Notes under the pieces: generated by a model
Databases searched by the model: none
What the model was told of the DNA's origin: nothing
What the model saw: the letters and a program-made list of their open reading frames with translations, nothing else
NCBI GenBank assembly: GCA_016930795.1
Contig: JAFGFY010000038.1
Span: forward strand, 1 to 43,571
Source: Deltaproteobacteria bacterium
GTDB lineage: Bacteria > Desulfobacterota > DSM-4660 > Desulfatiglandales > HGW-15
Reading direction: 5' to 3'
DNA length: 43,571 nt
Part shown: piece after piece, positions 17,743 to 25,732 of the stretch
How positions within the stretch are numbered: the stretch's first letter is position 1
How the letters are laid out: each line of letters opens with the position of its first letter
Program-made: the position numbers and the translations under genes

Positions 17743-18270
17743 ATGGATCATGAGTTTAGCGCCGATGAAGAGACCTTAAAAGATATTGCCTCAGAGCTGA
17801 CACGGTTTGAAATTAAGAGAAGCAACGTGATTCCGATCTTGCAGATGATCCAGGAACGACATGCCTACCTCGCGCCCGAGGCCATCCGGATGGTGGCGGA
17901 ACACCTGGGAATGGCCGCTTGCGAAGTCTACGGAGTGGCCACATTCTATAATCAGTTTCGATTCCAGCCGCCGGGCAAACATCAAATCAAGGTCTGCCTT
18001 GGTACTGCCTGTCACGTGAAAGGAGGCGATATCATTCTTGAAAACTTTGAACGAAAACTGGGGATCAGTGAAGGACAAACGACCCCTGACAGGGAATTCA
18101 GCATTGACCGGGTCGCTTGCGTGGGATGTTGTGCCTTGGCACCGGTAGCCATTGTGGACGAGACCGTCTATGGTAAGGTGGCCCCTAGCAAGGTGGAAGG
18201 CCTGATCCTTGGCTTTGAGATCGAGAAGGAAAAGGAAGAAAGAAGAAAACAACGGGATGAATCCAACTGA
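17743..18270 (+). CDS. NuoE/HoxE-like [2Fe-2S] subunit of NADH oxidoreductase
   Basis: Protein of 175 aa of the 24-kDa (NuoE, HoxE, HndA) family. A thioredoxin-like fold carries one [2Fe-2S] cluster, with ligands visible as VCLGTACHVKGG and ACVGCCALAP (Cx4C and Cx3C). The N-terminal helical region includes YLAPEAIRMVAEHL and VYGVATFYNQF, typical of the family. It transfers electrons next to the flavin subunit. AGAGGG precedes the ATG. The following gene starts inside its last codons (14-base overlap), showing translational coupling with the NuoF-like subunit. Confidence 0.92.
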   Translation: MDHEFSADEETLKDIASELTRFEIKRSNVIPILQMIQERHAYLAPEAIRMVAEHLGMAACEVYGVATFYNQFRFQPPGKHQIKVCLGTACHVKGGDIILENFERKLGISEGQTTPDREFSIDRVACVGCCALAPVAIVDETVYGKVAPSKVEGLILGFEIEKEKEERRKQRDESN

Positions 18271-20212
18271 TAAAGACAAAATCGATCTCGCGTACCAAAG
18301 ACTTCGCGAAAAAGCACAAAAACATGCCGAATCGGCTCAAAGGCCTGACATTGCCAAGATATATATCGGAATGGCCACATGCGGCCTTGCTTCCGGGGCC
18401 CTGGAGACAAGGCACGCGTTTGAGGAGACACTGGCTGAACGAAACATAGAGGCCGTTATTCGTCCGGTGGGATGCATCGGGCACTGCTATGCGGAACCTC
18501 TGGTCATTATTGATCGTCCAGAGTTTCCTCCTATCCTTTATCATCAAGTCACTCCCGGCAAAGCCAGAATGCTGGTCAAGTCTTTTCTGGAAAACGGGGA
18601 TCCCCTCTTTGAGCACGTCCTGGGCGCTATGGAGGAGAACGATCTCATTCCTTGGGTGATGGATTTTCCGCGATTCAACCAGGAGAAAAAAATCGTAACG
18701 GCATTATGTGGGAAAATCGACCCGGAGGAGATATATGATTATATAAACGAAAATGGATATTCCGCGCTCGCGGCTTCTCTCTATATGGATCCCAATGAAC
18801 TCATTACAATCATAGAGACGTCCGGCCTCAGGGGCAGAGGCGGAGCGGGCTTTCTCACCGGCAAGAAATGGGGACTGGCAAGAAGCGTTGAAGGATCGGA
18901 GAAATTTGTGATCTGCAATGCGGATGAGGGTGATCCGGGCGCGTATATGGACAGGACGATCCTGGAGAGTAATCCACACCAGCTCCTCGAAGGGATGGCC
19001 ATCTGTTCTTACGCCGTGGGCGCGAATAAAGGCATCATCTATGTGAGGGCGGAATATCCTCTCGCCGTTAAAACGGTTAAAAGAGCCATAGAACAAGCAA
19101 CCGATTTGGGTCTTTTGGGCAAGAGCATCCTTGGCAGCTCATATGACCTTGAGATATCCATATTCGAGGGGTCCGGCGCTTTTGTGTGTGGAGAAGAGAC
19201 GGCCTTAATCCAGTCCATCGAAGGAAAAAGGGGGATGCCTCAAAACCGTCCGCCCTATCCGGTCCAAAAAGGACTCTTGGGGCGCCCTACTGTCATAAAC
19301 AACGTGAAGACCTTGTCCGCTGTCCCATCCATTTTGGAGCATGGGCCGGAGTGGTACAAAGAGATCGGCACCGTGAAGAGTCCAGGTACAGCCATATTCT
19401 CAGTGGTGGGTGACGTTATACATGCCGGTCTGGTGGAGATCCCGATGGGTGTGTCTCTTCGAACCCTCATCTTCGACATCTGTGGAGGGATTCCGAACAA
19501 AAAGCAATTTAAGGCGGTTCAAATCGGCGGTCCATCGGGGGGCTGTCTTCCCTCTGATTTTCTGGATACGCCCATCGATTTTGACTCCCTTACTGAGGCG
19601 GGCGCGATGATGGGATCCGGCGGCATGGTCGTCATGGATGAAGATACATGTATGGTGGACGTCGCTCGATATTTTCTGGATTTCACCCAAAAGGAATCTT
19701 GCGGTAAATGCACGTTTTGTAGGATTGGAACACGTCATCTTCTCAACATCTTGGAACGCATGACAAAAGGTGAAGGAAATCCTGAAGATCTGGATGTATT
19801 GGAAGAGCTAAGTCAAGACGTTAAAATGGGTTCCCTGTGCGGTCTTGGGAAGACGGCTCCCAACCCCATCCTCACATCTCTTCGGTATTTCAGAGATGAA
19901 TATGAAGCGCATGTCAAAGAAAAGAGATGCCCTGCCTGTGTCTGCCGAAAACTCACGGCCTACTACATTGATCTTGATAAGTGCGCCAGGGGTTGTGACG
20001 CATGCGTCGGAAGCTGTCCGGTGGAGGCCATTTTTACGACTAAGGATCGAAAGAAAGGAATCGATCAGTCTCTTTGCGTAAAATGCGGAGAATGTATGGC
20101 GGCTTGTCCTCCTGAATATGCCGCCGTCAGGAAAGTGTCTCCACCCGAAAAGGCCCCCATAATCGAGCGGCCGGAGAAAAGTGAGAATGATGGTCAAGAT
20201 CATAGTGGATAA
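18257..20212 (+). CDS. NuoF/HoxF-like NADH-binding flavoprotein subunit with ferredoxin tail
   Basis: Protein of 651 aa. An N-terminal thioredoxin-like [2Fe-2S] domain has ATCGLASGA and GCIGHCYAEP. The FMN/NADH site has GRGGAGFLTGKKWG near residue 192 and CNADEGDPGAYMDRTILE. A [4Fe-4S] site is ESCGKCTFCRIGT near residue 479. A C-terminal 2[4Fe-4S] ferredoxin domain has CARGCDACVGSCP and CVKCGECMAACP. This layout matches HndC/HydB-type flavoproteins of soluble bifurcating or NAD-linked complexes, not respiratory NuoF. ATG 18257 overlaps the NuoE-like stop. No hydrogenase or formate dehydrogenase catalytic subunit follows. Confidence 0.92.
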   Translation: MNPTDKDKIDLAYQRLREKAQKHAESAQRPDIAKIYIGMATCGLASGALETRHAFEETLAERNIEAVIRPVGCIGHCYAEPLVIIDRPEFPPILYHQVTPGKARMLVKSFLENGDPLFEHVLGAMEENDLIPWVMDFPRFNQEKKIVTALCGKIDPEEIYDYINENGYSALAASLYMDPNELITIIETSGLRGRGGAGFLTGKKWGLARSVEGSEKFVICNADEGDPGAYMDRTILESNPHQLLEGMAICSYAVGANKGIIYVRAEYPLAVKTVKRAIEQATDLGLLGKSILGSSYDLEISIFEGSGAFVCGEETALIQSIEGKRGMPQNRPPYPVQKGLLGRPTVINNVKTLSAVPSILEHGPEWYKEIGTVKSPGTAIFSVVGDVIHAGLVEIPMGVSLRTLIFDICGGIPNKKQFKAVQIGGPSGGCLPSDFLDTPIDFDSLTEAGAMMGSGGMVVMDEDTCMVDVARYFLDFTQKESCGKCTFCRIGTRHLLNILERMTKGEGNPEDLDVLEELSQDVKMGSLCGLGKTAPNPILTSLRYFRDEYEAHVKEKRCPACVCRKLTAYYIDLDKCARGCDACVGSCPVEAIFTTKDRKKGIDQSLCVKCGECMAACPPEYAAVRKVSPPEKAPIIERPEKSENDGQDHSG

Positions 20213-20834
20213 TCAAGAGATTGAGGCGGAAGAAGGCACAACCGTGCTCAAGGCCTGCCTTGATAACGGTATCTACGTTCCCAACCTTTGTTTCTTGGAG
20301 AGTATGACCAATCCGCCTGCTTCATGCAGAATGTGTCTTGTTGAGATTGAAGGTGAAAAAGGTCCCATTCCTTCCTGTACCATCGAGGTAAGAGAAGGGA
20401 TGGTCATCAGGACGGAAACGGCACCTGTGAGGAGATTGCAGCGCTCCGCACTTCGCCTTCTCCTTTCCGTGCACGAAGTGGACTGCGCGGCATGTCCCGC
20501 AAATAAAAAATGTGAACTACAGCGCCTGTCAAAGTTCTTGAAAGTAGGTTTGAAGCCCAAAGGTTTCGAGTTGTTGTTAAAAGAGGCAAAAAGAGACGAT
20601 GAACACCCTTTTCTAGACTACCATCCCAATCGCTGTATCGTGTGCGGGAAATGCGTTCATGTTTGTCAAACAACGCATGGAAGGCCGTTTCTGACTTTCG
20701 CCAAACGTGGTTTTAACACGACGATCAGTACTTTTGGCGAAAAGGATGCAACCAAGATTCCCTGTCCGACGTGTATGGCCTGCGTTGAAATCTGTCCGGT
20801 CGCCGCTTTAACCGTGAAGACCGACCCTCAATGA
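20187..20834 (+). CDS. HoxU/NuoG N-terminal-like Fe-S subunit
   Basis: Protein of 215 aa with a plant-type [2Fe-2S] ferredoxin domain (cysteines in LCFLESMTNPPASCRMC and the following PSC), the His-Cys3 motif HEVDCAACPANKKC, then two [4Fe-4S] sites (CIVCGKCVHVC and CPTCMACVEICP). It ends there: there is no molybdopterin or H-cluster domain, so it corresponds to HoxU length and not to full NuoG or the hydrogenase HndD. It would relay electrons from the flavin subunit to an unidentified partner. GGAG lies ten bases before ATG 20187, and the start overlaps the end of the NuoF-like gene. Confidence 0.9.
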   Translation: MMVKIIVDNQEIEAEEGTTVLKACLDNGIYVPNLCFLESMTNPPASCRMCLVEIEGEKGPIPSCTIEVREGMVIRTETAPVRRLQRSALRLLLSVHEVDCAACPANKKCELQRLSKFLKVGLKPKGFELLLKEAKRDDEHPFLDYHPNRCIVCGKCVHVCQTTHGRPFLTFAKRGFNTTISTFGEKDATKIPCPTCMACVEICPVAALTVKTDPQ

Positions 20835-20914
20835 GGATATTCCTCCGGAGACTCTAGGCCGTTATGCCATGTCTTGTGGTTGCAGGTGATGTGGTTTCTA
20901 AGAACTGATGGGAG

Positions 20915-21406
20915 TTAGCTTACGATAATATTCGGCGGTTGGCTGATCCCTGTTTTAGCTAAAAGCTGATCCAAGGTTAGATTTTCAACGCGTTGCAGGT
21001 TGCGCACGGCGAAGTAGGCGTTGTTGAAAGCGTTGTAGGTAAAGGATTTCTCAGCGACGTCTAGGACTTCGGCCCATTCTGCATTAAAATAGCTTCTGAA
21101 GGAATCTTGCAGCTCCTCATCAGCAACATCCTCGGGAACTGCAATCCAGACCTTGTCGAGATTGCCAACGGCAACCAGCCGGCGCGGGAAGATTCAGCCG
21201 GTTTCATAGAAAAAGACCGGCAAGTTAGACACCATACCACCCACAACACAGGAAGTGAAATCGGCGAGTACCCTCCCATCCATCGTTCCAAAAACGACAA
21301 AATGGTGCCTCGCAGTGATATCAACTATTCTCGGCAAGCGACCACGGCCGAGTGCCACTAAAAGAATTTCTTCACTCACACTAATTGTCACTTCGTCCAG
21401 GGGAGT
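20915..21406 (-). pseudogene. Broken ORF of unknown family with one in-frame TGA
   Basis: Reading the minus strand from 21406 gives one continuous frame of about 160 codons interrupted only by a TGA at 21196-21194 (after FFYETG, before IFPRRLVAVGNLDKVW). The amino-acid sequence on both sides looks protein-like, for example IVDITARHHFVVFGTMDG and AEWAEVLDVAEKSFTYN. There is no ATG near the 5' end, only CTG or GTG codons, and an in-frame stop lies just upstream. A decayed gene fragment is the simplest reading; a selenocysteine codon is an alternative. Family not recognised. Confidence 0.5.
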
Positions 21407-21412
21407 TCAATC

Positions 21413-22660
21413 TTATTGCGTCTCTTTTTCCGCCCTCATTTTTTGGGCAAGTTCTTTGATCTCAACCAGATCCTTTTTCATTTTGGCATATCCATACCAG
21501 GTCGAATAGTCGTAGTTCATGTGAAAAGCCCCCTGAAAGGTTTTCATGCGATGGTCCATGAACATTTCATATAATACTTGCTCAATCTTCGTATCCACAT
21601 CGTAAAAGGCCAGAAGATCCGGATAAGCAGGCTGATCCCCTTTTTTCATAATAATGCCGTCCTGATAAAGGCCGGCTACAATCTCTATGCCTTCGGCAAA
21701 GACTTTATCCGCCTCTTTGATCATCAAATCCGCGTTTTTCATATTTTCGTTGACGAAATGGGGCGTATGACATTGTCCGCACACATCTGTAAAACGTTTT
21801 CTTTCCGCCTGAAATTCTTCCTTTGTGAGCCTTGCCACCTTCCCCGCCTTTACGATTTCCAGACGCGGCGTCGGCTGACCATTCGGGTCCAGAACGCCCA
21901 GGGCCTTCAGGATGGTTGTGCGATATCCCATCCATTCCGTATCGTCTTCCGGAAGGCGGACAGCGAGAAAGCCCCACGCGGAAAAGACACGGTGATTTCC
22001 ATCAGGCATATGACAGGTTTGACACCTGGGGGAACGGTCCCTGTTTTCAGGATCGATGTCACGGTGCACGAGATAACTCACCCCATGCTTCGCGCCGGAA
22101 TACATCTCCCATTGGGCGTGATCAAAACCCATGTGGCATGTTTTGCATGCCTCGGGTTCGGCCGCTTCTTTCTTGGAAAAGGCGTGACGGGTATGGCAGT
22201 TCTGGCAGTCCATTCCATATCGATAATACTTTCGACTCTGACTTTCTCTTGCATTTTCATCGGTCAACCCCAGGGTGTGACATCCTCCACAGCCTTTCTG
22301 TCCCTCGACAAATGCCTTGGGTTGCATATGGGTGTATGGCATGGCTTCAAGGGCCACAAGTCCCAGTGCATGTTTGCCTGAAATATACTGTTCCGCTTTA
22401 TCGGTATGACATGCTTCGCATGTGGCGATTGTAGGGAGTTGCGCTTTCTCAACATCGTTTTCGCCCTGGTGCTGAACGCCATGGCAATCCGAACAAGTGA
22501 CTTCCGAAGCCATTTTCCCTCTGCCATAGTCCTTTATAATACCCGGTGTAATCTTCATATGGCATCCTTGACAATCTAAAGCCTCTTCCGAGTACAAATT
22601 GGTGATCCCGACAAAAAAAAGGAAAAGGAAAGATGAAACTATAACCATTTTATGTGCCAT
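21413..22660 (-). CDS. Octaheme c-type cytochrome, hydroxylamine-oxidoreductase-like
   Basis: Periplasmic protein of 415 aa with a signal peptide (hydrophobic residues 5-22) and exactly eight CxxCH heme motifs: CQGCH, CSDCH, CEACH, CGGCH, CQNCH, CKTCH, CQTCH and CGQCH. The heme count, the spacing and the C-terminal FQGAFHMNYDYSTWYGYAKM place it in the HAO/octaheme nitrite-reductase-like family. Members oxidise hydroxylamine or reduce nitrite or hydroxylamine. Tyrosines occur in the C-terminal region, but whether one acts as the heme-crosslinking tyrosine of oxidative HAO cannot be decided by eye. AGGAGG precedes the ATG. Its gene begins 27 bp after the membrane partner at 22688. Confidence 0.9.
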   Translation of the reverse strand: MAHKMVIVSSFLFLFFVGITNLYSEEALDCQGCHMKITPGIIKDYGRGKMASEVTCSDCHGVQHQGENDVEKAQLPTIATCEACHTDKAEQYISGKHALGLVALEAMPYTHMQPKAFVEGQKGCGGCHTLGLTDENARESQSRKYYRYGMDCQNCHTRHAFSKKEAAEPEACKTCHMGFDHAQWEMYSGAKHGVSYLVHRDIDPENRDRSPRCQTCHMPDGNHRVFSAWGFLAVRLPEDDTEWMGYRTTILKALGVLDPNGQPTPRLEIVKAGKVARLTKEEFQAERKRFTDVCGQCHTPHFVNENMKNADLMIKEADKVFAEGIEIVAGLYQDGIIMKKGDQPAYPDLLAFYDVDTKIEQVLYEMFMDHRMKTFQGAFHMNYDYSTWYGYAKMKKDLVEIKELAQKMRAEKETQ

Positions 22661-22687
22661 TTCGTCCTCCTTCTATCAATTCAAACA

Positions 22688-23614
22688 TCAGTCCGTCATT
22701 ATCGACGGGCCCCAATTCCAATAGGCCACACAGAATATAACCATAAACATGCAAAACAGGATAAAGTATGCCATAAAAATAAAAGCAGTCGCCGCCGGTG
22801 TTTTCTTTGAAACATCTTGAAAAGATGAAGGACCGATTTTTTTTATACGCTCAAACACTTCATTCCCATGGGGCGCGTCATCCATCGCCGATGACAGATC
22901 CGTACCGGCATAATGTCGTCCCATATGCACACCGTTGCGCCACATCTTGCTTTCAGATGCGTCAAAAAGCTCATTATTAAAAACAAAATAAGCAGGTCTT
23001 CCTTCTTTTCCATCATATTCGGTGAGTGAGCCTTTTTTGGCCGATCTTTGGGCTTCTCGCATACGACGGTTCAGCCGGGTCGTGGCGACAGCCGCAATCA
23101 ATACCATGATGATAAAAAAGAAAATCTTTACCAGCCAAACAATCCCGAATGTCGTGGTCCAAAACTCTTCAATGGATCGGACGCGGAGAAATGTCAGGAT
23201 CGTTCCCGTGACTCCGACGATGGCGATGCATACCCATCCCAAAATTCGTTCATTTCGCGGGAGGCCGCCTGTCAGGGAAGTGGGTTTAATAAAAATATGA
23301 ATGTAAAATATCGCCCCAAACCATATGACTGAAGCTAAGACATGCAAAAAACCGGAAATCAGCCTCAGGGATATAGGCCATCCCGGGGCGCTGACGCTTT
23401 CATCAAAGATGTAATCGGCTGCGACAAATGCCTCTCCTTTGGCCGTCAACGTATCTCCACCCTCAGGACTTTCGTGGCAATAGATGCATGATTGTCCGGT
23501 CTCGCAGGTAAATTCAACTGTGCCTTCCGTTTTTTTGGGCATATTCAGGCTGACCAAAAGACACGAAAGGAATAAAATAGTAGCTCTAATCTTATGTTTA
23601 TTAATTGACTCCAT
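22688..23614 (-). CDS. Membrane heme protein: c-heme + CopD-like helices + cytochrome b5-like domain
   Basis: Protein of 308 aa. After a signal-anchor there is one c-type heme motif, CIYCH (residues 43-47). Three transmembrane helices follow (about 83-108, 123-143, 153-178) resembling the CopD/DUF2269-type core. Residues about 196-262 look like a cytochrome b5-like heme-binding domain, with candidate ligands in GVHMGRHYAG and APHGNEV. A fourth helix closes the protein at 273-297. It is probably the quinol- or membrane-side electron partner of the octaheme cytochrome encoded directly downstream, replacing the NapC/NrfH or CycX proteins usual for that role. The fusion is unusual; the function is inferred from context. 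Confidence 0.8.
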   Translation of the reverse strand: MESINKHKIRATILFLSCLLVSLNMPKKTEGTVEFTCETGQSCIYCHESPEGGDTLTAKGEAFVAADYIFDESVSAPGWPISLRLISGFLHVLASVIWFGAIFYIHIFIKPTSLTGGLPRNERILGWVCIAIVGVTGTILTFLRVRSIEEFWTTTFGIVWLVKIFFFIIMVLIAAVATTRLNRRMREAQRSAKKGSLTEYDGKEGRPAYFVFNNELFDASESKMWRNGVHMGRHYAGTDLSSAMDDAPHGNEVFERIKKIGPSSFQDVSKKTPAATAFIFMAYFILFCMFMVIFCVAYWNWGPSIMTD

Positions 23615-23677
23615 TTTGAGAAGCAGAAATCCCCAAATTGATGATGTATGTCGTCAAAAAAACAATCATAACGACTG

Positions 23678-23706
23678 AACATAGGCTAATAGTTCGGAGG
23701 GCTCAA
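23678..23706 (-). promoter_or_regulatory. Candidate promoter of the octaheme cytochrome operon
   Basis: On the minus strand TTGAGC (23706-23701) and TATGTT (23683-23678) are separated by 17 bases, about 65 bp before the start at 23614. Consensus match only. Confidence 0.35.
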
Positions 23707-23806
23707 CAGGGGTATCTTACGGTATTCTTCTCGTTATCTCAATCATAAAAAGGGATGAACCGCTGAGTACAGCTGTACGGAATAAAAAGCCTTATCTTTT
23801 CGATAT

Positions 23807-23900
23807 TACTTGCGTTGTCATTGAATCACGATAAATGCGACAATTCTACTAACATTCTGAACCGGTTAAGATAGACCTATTCTCATATCACAGGTTTGAC
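23807..23900 (+). repeat. Degenerate direct repeat flanking the methyltransferase, copy A
   Basis: Shares words in the same order with 25876-25970: TCATTGAATC, CGA, CAATTCT, GTTAAGAT, TATTCTC and TCACAG. Identity is roughly 70 percent over 85 bases by eye with small gaps. The two copies bracket the corrinoid remnant and methyltransferase gene. Confidence 0.55.
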
Positions 23901-24127
23901 CGCTTCTGTGACCAATAGGGAATGTCACAGGTTTTGTCTCCGATCCAGTACTCACAGAATCTTGCGGTGGCGCTAATGGTTGTGTTTGGAATTGCTGACT
24001 TGTGTGGGTTCGTCCGGACTCATGAATAGGATAATTAACGTTTCAGAAGGGGTAACAACCTGAACTATCCTTCTATTATTTCATATTTCCAGAATGATTT
24101 CACCCACAATATGGGGCGAAATTTATT

Positions 24128-24157
24128 TTGACATATAACCCGGAAATCCATTATACT
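24128..24157 (+). promoter_or_regulatory. Sigma-70-type promoter upstream of methyltransferase region
   Basis: TTGACA at 24128-24133 and TATACT at 24152-24157 with an 18-base spacer. Transcription would begin about 24164, immediately before the corrinoid-protein remnant, and read into the methyltransferase gene at 24404. Confidence 0.6.
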
Positions 24158-24167
24158 CCATCCCTAA

Positions 24168-24389
24168 AAAGAAACTTCTATCAATTCAACATCAGCCGTG
24201 GTTTTGAGCGCTTCTCCGGCCTTGGCAAATAACCCTATGGAACACGCCATCACAGCTTTTAGAGATTCAAGATTTAACCTTAAGATCATGGTAGGCGACG
24301 GTCAGATCGACGAACAGGTCTGTCAGAATACCGACGAAGACGCATATCGCCGTGATGCCATTGCCGCAGCTTCCTTAACTAAAGAATAG
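24168..24389 (+). pseudogene. C-terminal remnant of a corrinoid (B12-binding) methyltransferase protein
   Basis: The open frame encodes about 70 residues. The core AVVLSASPALANNPMEHAI and LKIMVGDGQIDEQVCQ followed by AASLTKE aligns with the end of MtbC/MtaC-type corrinoid proteins, which read LSALLTTTM, VKVMVGGAPVT and DGYAPDAASAV at equivalent places. The cobalt-binding DxHxxG segment and N-terminal helical domain are absent, there is no ATG or ribosome site, and the normally conserved GGAPVT is eroded to GDGQID. It is therefore a decayed fragment. It ends 14 bp before the methyltransferase gene, its natural partner. Confidence 0.65.
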
Positions 24390-24403
24390 GGAAAGGAGTC
24401 ATT

Positions 24404-25732
24404 ATGTTCACGAGATCCGATAATTGGAATGAATTGTCTCCCCTTGAACGGCGAAAGATTCGTCTGGACCACTGGCAGAACCAGCCAGTAGAGTTTGTCA
24501 ACCCGCAAGCGGAAGCTAATTACAAAAAGCGCATCGATCGCCTGCGCAAAACCTATGATATGGAGCCACATGATCGCCCAATAGCCGATATTTACATGGG
24601 CGCTAATGAGTATATAGTACGCCGCAAAGGGATTATAGGCAAGGATATCATTTACAACCATGAGAAATTACGAGAACCCCTCCTGGAGTTCCACAATGAA
24701 TTCCAACCAGATACGGCTGCTACGCCTCTTCCCTATCCTGGCAAGGTGATGGATATGCTAAATTACCAGAATTATGTCTGGGGTGGACAAAAGCTGCCTG
24801 ATCATTTGACGATCCAGGCCGTTGAAGGAGAGTATATGATGGGGGATGAATATGCGGAATTTACCGCCGACCCGACCGATTTTTGGATCAAAAAATATCT
24901 TCCGCGGGTGATGCCTACACTTGCACCGCTTTCTATGCTGACAGAATTCCCACGCGTCTCAGAGAATGTAGACATCATCGATCTTGTTGTACCATTTGGG
25001 GTATCTTCTTTCCAGGACATGCTAAAAACGCTGATGGAAGCTGGCAACGATTTGATGAAGATGTTGGAGGTTGTCGGACAGACCGCAGGTATGATAGCCG
25101 CCGCCGGGTTCCCAGGCATGAAATACAGTATTGTCAAGACCCCCTTTGATTATCTTGGTGACACCTTGCGCGGCACAAAGAATATCTTGATGGATATGCA
25201 CCGCCGCCCGGACGACTTGCTGGCTGCCTGCGAAGCTTATGTTCCCATCCTGATCAACGCTGTTGTTAATGCCAGCGATAGAAATGGCGCGCCCGCAGCG
25301 ATGTATGTGCTGCATAAAGGTGCTGATACGTTCATGTCACAGGAGCAATTTGAGAAATTCTATTGGCCAACCTGGAAGCAAGTCATGCTGGCTCTGTACG
25401 AAGAAGGCATTACGAGTTATTTGTTCGTTGAAGGCTCTTACAACAACCGGTTGGAGAATCTGGCTGAAATGCCGGAGAAATCCCTGGTGTGTCACTTCGA
25501 CAAGACCAAAATGGGTCCTGTAAAGGAAATTCTGAGTGATAAATTCATCATCACCGGGAATGTTCCCGCCTCCCTGATGGTGGCAGGAACGACTGATGAA
25601 GTTCGTGCCTACTGTGATGATCTGTTGGAGTTGTTCGAAGACGCACCGGCTTATATACTGGCTCATGGATGCTACTTTGAAAATACCACAGACGAAAAGC
25701 TTCGTGCTTTTATAGATGCAGTCAAAAAGTAA
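24404..25732 (+). CDS. Uroporphyrinogen decarboxylase-fold (MtaA/CmuA-type) corrinoid methyltransferase-like protein
   Basis: Protein of 442 aa with the URO-D-type barrel used by corrinoid methyltransferases. Late motifs include LFVEGSYNNRLENLAEMPEKS, VCHFDKTKMGPVKEI, ITGNVPASLMVAGT and ILAHGCYFEN. The His and Cys in the last two blocks are candidates for the zinc site of this family. An N-terminal extension of about 90 residues precedes the barrel. Such proteins move methyl groups between a corrinoid protein and coenzyme M, tetrahydrofolate or a methylated substrate. GGAAAGGAG precedes the ATG. The neighbouring corrinoid gene is only a remnant, so a corrinoid partner must be elsewhere if the enzyme is active. 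Substrate unknown. Confidence 0.82.
   Translation: MFTRSDNWNELSPLERRKIRLDHWQNQPVEFVNPQAEANYKKRIDRLRKTYDMEPHDRPIADIYMGANEYIVRRKGIIGKDIIYNHEKLREPLLEFHNEFQPDTAATPLPYPGKVMDMLNYQNYVWGGQKLPDHLTIQAVEGEYMMGDEYAEFTADPTDFWIKKYLPRVMPTLAPLSMLTEFPRVSENVDIIDLVVPFGVSSFQDMLKTLMEAGNDLMKMLEVVGQTAGMIAAAGFPGMKYSIVKTPFDYLGDTLRGTKNILMDMHRRPDDLLAACEAYVPILINAVVNASDRNGAPAAMYVLHKGADTFMSQEQFEKFYWPTWKQVMLALYEEGITSYLFVEGSYNNRLENLAEMPEKSLVCHFDKTKMGPVKEILSDKFIITGNVPASLMVAGTTDEVRAYCDDLLELFEDAPAYILAHGCYFENTTDEKLRAFIDAVKK

Larger units (their letters stand above)
23615..24167. other. Intergenic region with promoters and degenerate repeat copy A
   Basis: No complete gene is seen. It holds the candidate cytochrome promoter (minus strand), the degenerate repeat at 23807-23900, and a good plus-strand promoter at 24128-24157. 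Several short inverted words around TCACAG are present without clear meaning. Confidence 0.5.

Noticed and set aside
20187-20834. Possible [FeFe] hydrogenase (HndD-like) because of its [2Fe-2S], His-Cys3 and 2[4Fe-4S] order
   Set aside because: The protein ends before any H-cluster domain, and the following sequence encodes no H-cluster motifs, so it is only a HoxU-like relay subunit.
21578-22434. Long open frames on the plus strand opposite the octaheme cytochrome
   Set aside because: They are antisense to a gene with eight heme motifs, a signal peptide and a good ribosome site; their translations show no recognisable domain.
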